Below, in pieces: positions 6,062 to 9,307 of a stretch of DNA of 9,307 bases (position 1 is the first letter of the stretch; the number at the start of each line of letters is the position of its first letter). Both the position numbers and the translations under genes were made by a program. The DNA comes from CAXDRM01 sp963991775. Its GTDB lineage: Bacteria; Pseudomonadota; Alphaproteobacteria; Rickettsiales; JABIRX01. Under the pieces are notes generated by a model. It saw only the letters and a list, made by a program, of their open reading frames with translations, made no database searches and was not told where the DNA came from. Location: positions 1 to 9,307 of the forward strand of contig CAXDRM010000054.1 in NCBI GenBank assembly GCA_963991775.1. The letters run 5' to 3'.

Positions 6062-7174
6062 TTAGAGCGGTTCTGTATTCAGATTCTTCTCAATAAAATC
6101 TTCAGCGAAATCATTATAATCTCCTGCTGCAATATGAGTTCTGATCTCAGCCATTAAATCTTGATAATAATGCACATTATGAATGCTAAGTAAAGTAGCG
6201 CCAAGCATTTCACCAGATTTAAATAAATGATTTACATAGGCTCTGCTGTAATTTTTACAACAGTAACACTGGCATTCTGGGTCAATAGGGCGAGTATCCT
6301 CCTGATATTTACTATTGCGAATATTAATCCGTCCACCACGAATAAATGCCTGGCCATTACGTCCAGATCTAGTTGGAATTACACAATCAAACATATCCAC
6401 ACCTTCTTTTACAGCTGCAACTATATCAACCGGCTTACCCACACCCATCAAATAACGCGGTTTATCTTCTGGTAAATGAGGTGTTGTAAAAGTTAAGGTT
6501 TTAACCATTAACTCATGTCCTTCACCTACAGCTAAACCACCAATTGCATATCCATCAAAACCGATATCAATTAATTCTCGAGCAGAAATCTCGCGCAGTT
6601 TTTCAAAGACACTTCCTTGCACAATCGCAAATAAACCATAACCTTCACGCTCTTTAAATGCTTGTTTAGAACGCTCAGCCCAACGTAAAGATAATTCCAT
6701 AGATTTACGTGCCTTTTCTTCAGTAATTGGAAAAGCAGGGCATTCATCAAAAATCATGGTAATGTCAGACCCAAGTAAATGCTGAATCTCCATTGATCTT
6801 TCCGGCGATAACATATGTTTGCTACCATCAATATGAGAGCTAAATTTTACCCCTTCTTCGCTAATTTTGCGTAAGGCAGCAAGAGACATTACCTGAAATC
6901 CACCAGAATCTGTAAGGATTGGTTTAGACCAATTCATAAATTTATGTAAACCACCTAGCTTAGCAATCCGCTCAGCGCTAGGGCGTAACATTAAATGATA
7001 AGTATTGCCTAGAATGATATCAGCACCAGTGGCATCTACCATCTCAGGAGTAAGTGCTTTAACTGTAGCAACTGTGCCAACTGGCATAAAAGCAGGAGTT
7101 CTAATCACGCCATGCGCTGTATCTAATAAGCCATTTCTAGCTTGTTGTGCTTGGTGAGTTAGCTGATATTTCAC
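6062..7174 (-). CDS. tgt: Queuine/preQ1 tRNA-guanine transglycosylase
   Basis: This enzyme swaps guanine 34 in GUN-anticodon tRNAs for the queuosine precursor preQ1 (bacterial reaction). The 370-residue length is typical. The protein opens HGVIRTPAFMPVGT and carries ILGNTYHLMLRP. TDSGGFQ supplies the conserved Asp89. The catalytic nucleophile is Asp263 in MFDCVIPTRSGRNG. The C-terminal zinc site is complete: C301-x-C303-x2-C306 plus H332 in SIHNVHY. GGLAVGEG (212-219) is also conserved. The start codon is GTG, overlapping the thrC TGA as GTGA. No Shine-Dalgarno is visible, so initiation probably relies on ribosomes finishing thrC. No queA or other queuosine gene is nearby. An active enzyme is expected; identity very secure. 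Confidence 0.97.
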   Translation of the reverse strand: MKYQLTHQAQQARNGLLDTAHGVIRTPAFMPVGTVATVKALTPEMVDATGADIILGNTYHLMLRPSAERIAKLGGLHKFMNWSKPILTDSGGFQVMSLAALRKISEEGVKFSSHIDGSKHMLSPERSMEIQHLLGSDITMIFDECPAFPITEEKARKSMELSLRWAERSKQAFKEREGYGLFAIVQGSVFEKLREISARELIDIGFDGYAIGGLAVGEGHELMVKTLTFTTPHLPEDKPRYLMGVGKPVDIVAAVKEGVDMFDCVIPTRSGRNGQAFIRGGRINIRNSKYQEDTRPIDPECQCYCCKNYSRAYVNHLFKSGEMLGATLLSIHNVHYYQDLMAEIRTHIAAGDYNDFAEDFIEKNLNTEPL

Positions 7175-8568
7175 AAGGAATGCTTAGTGATATAGTTAAC
7201 TACCTGACTTTGATTATCAGGTAGAATATCATATTTCTCTGTTTTATCTAAACAATCAGCCAATCTTTTTGGTAAATTAGTAGTTAATTTAGCTTTAGTT
7301 AAAGCTGCAGGAAATTTTCCTGGATGTGCTGTAGCAAGACAAATAAAAGGCTGCGCTAATTTTTTGCCATGTTCATGATAAGCCGCTATTGCTGTTGCAG
7401 TATGCGGATCAATAATTTCGCCAGTAGCTTTAGCAATTTGTTGCATAATCTTAGTAGTATCTGCATCAGAACAGCTGCTACTTAAAAAATCTGTACAGAT
7501 TTTTTGATGAATAGGTTTAGCTACTGATAATTTGCCAGTTTTTTTGAATTTTGTCATTAAAGTAGCAATCTGCGTTGCATCATTATTATGAGCTGCAAAT
7601 AATAAACGTTCAAAATTGCTTGAAATCTGAATATCCATGCTAGGACTTAAAGATTTTTCCAATTTACTCATATTATAGCTATTTTTGCGGATAAAGCGGT
7701 GCAATATGTCATTTTTATTAGTTGCAATAATTAGCTTATCAATAGGCAGGCCCATCTGTTTAGCCACATAGCCAGCAAAAATATCACCAAAATTACCAGT
7801 AGGTACTGCAAAACTTACCCTCCTAAAAGGTGCACCAAGACGAAAAGCTGCATAAAAATAATAGACAATCTGACTCATAATACGCAGCCAATTGATCGAA
7901 TTTACTGCAATAAGGCGTTTTTGTCCTTTTAGGAAATCTTGTTCAACAAAAATAGTTTTAACAATATTTTGACAATCATCAAAATTACCTTCAATAGCGA
8001 TATTAAAGACATTCTTTGCAGTAACGCTAGTCATTTGCTTGCGTTGAATTTCTGAGGTGCGTTGATATGGGTGTAAAATATAAATATCAGCATTTTTAGC
8101 ATGTTTGCAGCCATTAATTGCAGCTGAACCTGTATCACCAGAAGTTGCACCTAAAATTACCGCTTTCTCTTTATTTTCTTTTAAAAAATGCTCTAAAAAA
8201 TTACCCATTAATTGCAGAGCAAAATCTTTGAAAGCTAAAGTCTCACCATGAAATAATTCAAGTAAGAAAAGCTTCTCGTTAAACTGTTTTAATGGAGCAA
8301 TAGCACTATGATGAAAAAACTTATCATTATAGCTAGCTGCGATAAGTTTTTTAAGTGTAGCAGCTTTAATGGTATTACCAGTATATTTACGAAAAATTTC
8401 ATAACATAATGAAACATAATCTAATTTTTGCCATGAAGCTATTTCACTGGTAGAAATTTGTGGGTAATATTCAGGTACATATAAACCGCCATCACTTGCT
8501 AAACCTGTTAAAAAGGTTTCTTTGAAGTTTAATTTTGGTGCTTGACCACGAGTACTAATATATTGCAC
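7171..8568 (-). CDS. thrC: Threonine synthase
   Basis: This PLP enzyme converts O-phospho-L-homoserine to threonine, the last step of the pathway. The 465-residue length and the N-terminus YISTRGQAPKLNFKE are typical of the longer bacterial/fungal ThrC type, as is ASDGGLYVPE (25-33). The PLP lysine is Lys114 in LAFKDFALQ. ATSGDTGSAA (141-150) and VPTGNFGDIFAGY (255-267) form the cofactor-binding loops. It appears intact. The start is GTG at 8568, with AGG (8577-8575 on the minus strand) 6 bp upstream, and it gives the expected N-terminus. It leads a two-gene operon with tgt, overlapping by 4 bp. No hom or thrB is in the window, so the rest of the pathway cannot be judged. Identity very secure. 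Confidence 0.97.
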   Translation of the reverse strand: MQYISTRGQAPKLNFKETFLTGLASDGGLYVPEYYPQISTSEIASWQKLDYVSLCYEIFRKYTGNTIKAATLKKLIAASYNDKFFHHSAIAPLKQFNEKLFLLELFHGETLAFKDFALQLMGNFLEHFLKENKEKAVILGATSGDTGSAAINGCKHAKNADIYILHPYQRTSEIQRKQMTSVTAKNVFNIAIEGNFDDCQNIVKTIFVEQDFLKGQKRLIAVNSINWLRIMSQIVYYFYAAFRLGAPFRRVSFAVPTGNFGDIFAGYVAKQMGLPIDKLIIATNKNDILHRFIRKNSYNMSKLEKSLSPSMDIQISSNFERLLFAAHNNDATQIATLMTKFKKTGKLSVAKPIHQKICTDFLSSSCSDADTTKIMQQIAKATGEIIDPHTATAIAAYHEHGKKLAQPFICLATAHPGKFPAALTKAKLTTNLPKRLADCLDKTEKYDILPDNQSQVVNYITKHSL

Positions 8569-8589
8569 AAAAAGCCTATTTTTTGCCGG

Positions 8590-8617
8590 ATTCTACTATT
8601 TCTTAGCTTAAATTCAA
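8590..8617 (-). promoter_or_regulatory. Candidate sigma-70 promoter for thrC-tgt
   Basis: On the minus strand, TTGAAT (8617-8612) is separated by 16 bp from TAGAAT (8595-8590), a -35/-10 pair with single or double mismatches to consensus. The start would be near 8583, giving a leader of about 15 nt that just contains the AGG ribosome binding site. Confidence 0.4.
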
Positions 8618-8687
8618 TGGCTTTGCCTGTTTTGCTCTAAGCTTTTGATTATTCACTATATATTTGTTATACTGTAACTTTATCTTT

Positions 8688-8716
8688 TTGACTTGGGCTC
8701 AATTTTATGCTATAAT
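8688..8716 (+). promoter_or_regulatory. Near-consensus sigma-70 promoter for the small exported protein gene
   Basis: TTGACT (8688-8693) and TATAAT (8711-8716) are separated by exactly 17 bp. A TG one base upstream of the -10 (TGCTATAAT) makes it extended as well. Predicted start is near 8723, a leader of about 20 nt. This is the strongest promoter-like sequence in the window. The 12-mer TTATGCTATAAT (8705-8716) is identical to the -10 region of the gene starting at 2281. Confidence 0.75.
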
Positions 8717-8734
8717 ATGGTATGAACCTAAATT

Positions 8735-8738
8735 AAGG
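8735..8738 (+). promoter_or_regulatory. Ribosome binding site fixing the start at 8744
   Basis: AAGG lies 5 bp upstream of ATG 8744. It is one of the few clear Shine-Dalgarno sequences in this window and supports this ATG as the true start. Confidence 0.6.
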
Positions 8739-8743
8739 TAGAG

Positions 8744-9130
8744 ATGCTAATAAGAACTATAATATATTCTATATTTTTCTTCTGTTTGGCGATTAAGTCA
8801 GCCTCTGCCATGACCTATGGGATTGTTACTGAATATAATAATACGAATCTTACCGATGAAAATGGCTTAGCTCAAGCTGCAGATATTTCACTCGGTCTAA
8901 ATAATGGTTTAAATCTAAAATATGAAACTCTCGAAAATATCTATCTTGAACGTTATCATCAACTTAATAATGTTCCAGCCGTAATAGATTATGGTAATGA
9001 TGATCTAGTTGAGTTTATCGGTATGTTTATTTCAGATTATAAGTCACGTCAGGATGTTAAGTTTAAGCTTAGGGTTACTGATGATATACAGTTCGAACAG
9101 CTATCCATCCAATGGAAACTCACGTTTTAA
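8744..9130 (+). CDS. Small exported protein of unknown function with OMP-like C-terminus
   Basis: I do not recognise the family. The 128-residue protein starts with a textbook signal peptide: one Arg at residue 4, a hydrophobic core rich in I and F (5-17), then A20-S21-A22 as signal peptidase I site, leaving a mature chain of about 106 residues. The mature part begins MTYGIVTEYNN and has alternating polar/hydrophobic stretches, with no cysteine and no metal motif. The last residues, L-S-I-Q-W-K-L-T-F, alternate hydrophobic side chains and end in Phe, the pattern of the beta-signal that the BAM complex reads on outer-membrane proteins. At this length it is short for a complete barrel. It could be a minimal barrel, a periplasmic protein or the remnant of a larger OMP. 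A strong promoter and a ribosome binding site precede it, so it is probably expressed. It is divergent from thrC. Confidence 0.8.
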   Translation: MLIRTIIYSIFFFCLAIKSASAMTYGIVTEYNNTNLTDENGLAQAADISLGLNNGLNLKYETLENIYLERYHQLNNVPAVIDYGNDDLVEFIGMFISDYKSRQDVKFKLRVTDDIQFEQLSIQWKLTF

Positions 9131-9150
9131 CAAATTGTATCTCATGCAGT

Positions 9151-9211
9151 CTTTTCTGAACTTATAAAGAAGCGCTCCCATGAAGCTGGCTTCTTTATAA
9201 GTTCAGCAGAG
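9151..9211. repeat. Perfect 18-bp inverted repeat (stem-loop) after the exported protein gene
   Basis: CTGAACTTATAAAGAAGC (9156-9173) is exactly reverse-complementary to 9189-9206, with a 15-nt loop. After one mismatch, 9151-9154 and 9208-9211 can add four more pairs, one of them G-T. No T-tract follows, so it is not a standard intrinsic terminator, although its position 25 bp past the stop suits a 3'-end structure. It could instead be a small palindromic element. Confidence 0.7.
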
Positions 9212-9307
9212 TGATTCGCTTCAACTGTCAAAAATTGCTCATGTAGTATTTCTCACTACTGTCCGGTAAAAGTTAAGCATAAGCTTTATAGTTAAAAAGA
9301 TTGATGT
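9212..9307. other. Terminal gene-free stretch with a recurring 9-mer
   Basis: No gene is supported here. It holds a small hairpin GTAGT/ACTAC (9243-9247/9255-9259) directly followed by TGTCCGGTA (9260-9268), a 9-mer also present at 5912-5920 and, inverted, at 5734-5742. The sequence then runs into AT-rich DNA at the window edge, so any element starting here is cut off. Confidence 0.4.

Noticed and set aside
9142..9252. 36-codon minus-strand open frame as a gene remnant
   Set aside because: No ATG or GTG start, no recognisable similarity, and an open frame this short is expected by chance. Mentioned only with the palindrome.

Overview
The window is AT-rich, gene-dense bacterial DNA. It carries housekeeping genes plus two proteins I cannot assign to a family. 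Protein style (LepA, GuaB, Tgt and an M23 peptidase next to a bactofilin), low GC and intergenic palindromes suggest an alphaproteobacterium, possibly a host-associated lineage near Rickettsiales or Holosporales. Having thrC and guaB would make it less reduced than Rickettsia itself. This placement is inference from overall appearance, not a computed phylogeny.

Layout. Positions 1-761 hold the 3' part of lepA (elongation factor 4). Facing it, with interlocking stop codons, is a 507-residue protein of unknown family (758-2281, minus) with an HEVGH zinc-protease motif and a histidine-rich segment. A 124-bp divergent promoter region separates it from guaB (2406-3869), which is followed by an AT-rich hairpin. 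An M23 (LytM-type) envelope peptidase (3961-5058) overlaps a bactofilin gene (5048-5665) by 11 bp, forming a cell-wall/cell-shape pair. The 396-bp gap 5666-6061 between converging transcription units has no gene. It is packed with palindromes: a two-way terminator hairpin, three REP-like units sharing a CTGAGC-N-TGC core, and an 86-bp inverted-repeat unit. Minus-strand thrC and tgt (8568 down to 6062) overlap by GTGA and look like one operon. From the same 175-bp promoter region, a small exported protein (8744-9130) is transcribed the other way from a near-consensus sigma-70 promoter. The final 177 bp hold a perfect 18-bp inverted repeat and a third copy of a 9-mer found in the palindrome cluster.

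How the genes relate. LepA acts in translation, GuaB in guanine nucleotide synthesis, Tgt in queuosine tRNA modification and ThrC in threonine synthesis; these are linked mainly by position. The M23-bactofilin pair is the one clear functional module: a membrane-anchored peptidoglycan hydrolase with a cytoskeletal scaffold. I see no defence island, CRISPR array, tRNA, rRNA or intact transposase. The least explained items are the HEVGH protein, the small exported protein with an outer-membrane-like C-terminus, and the palindrome cluster.
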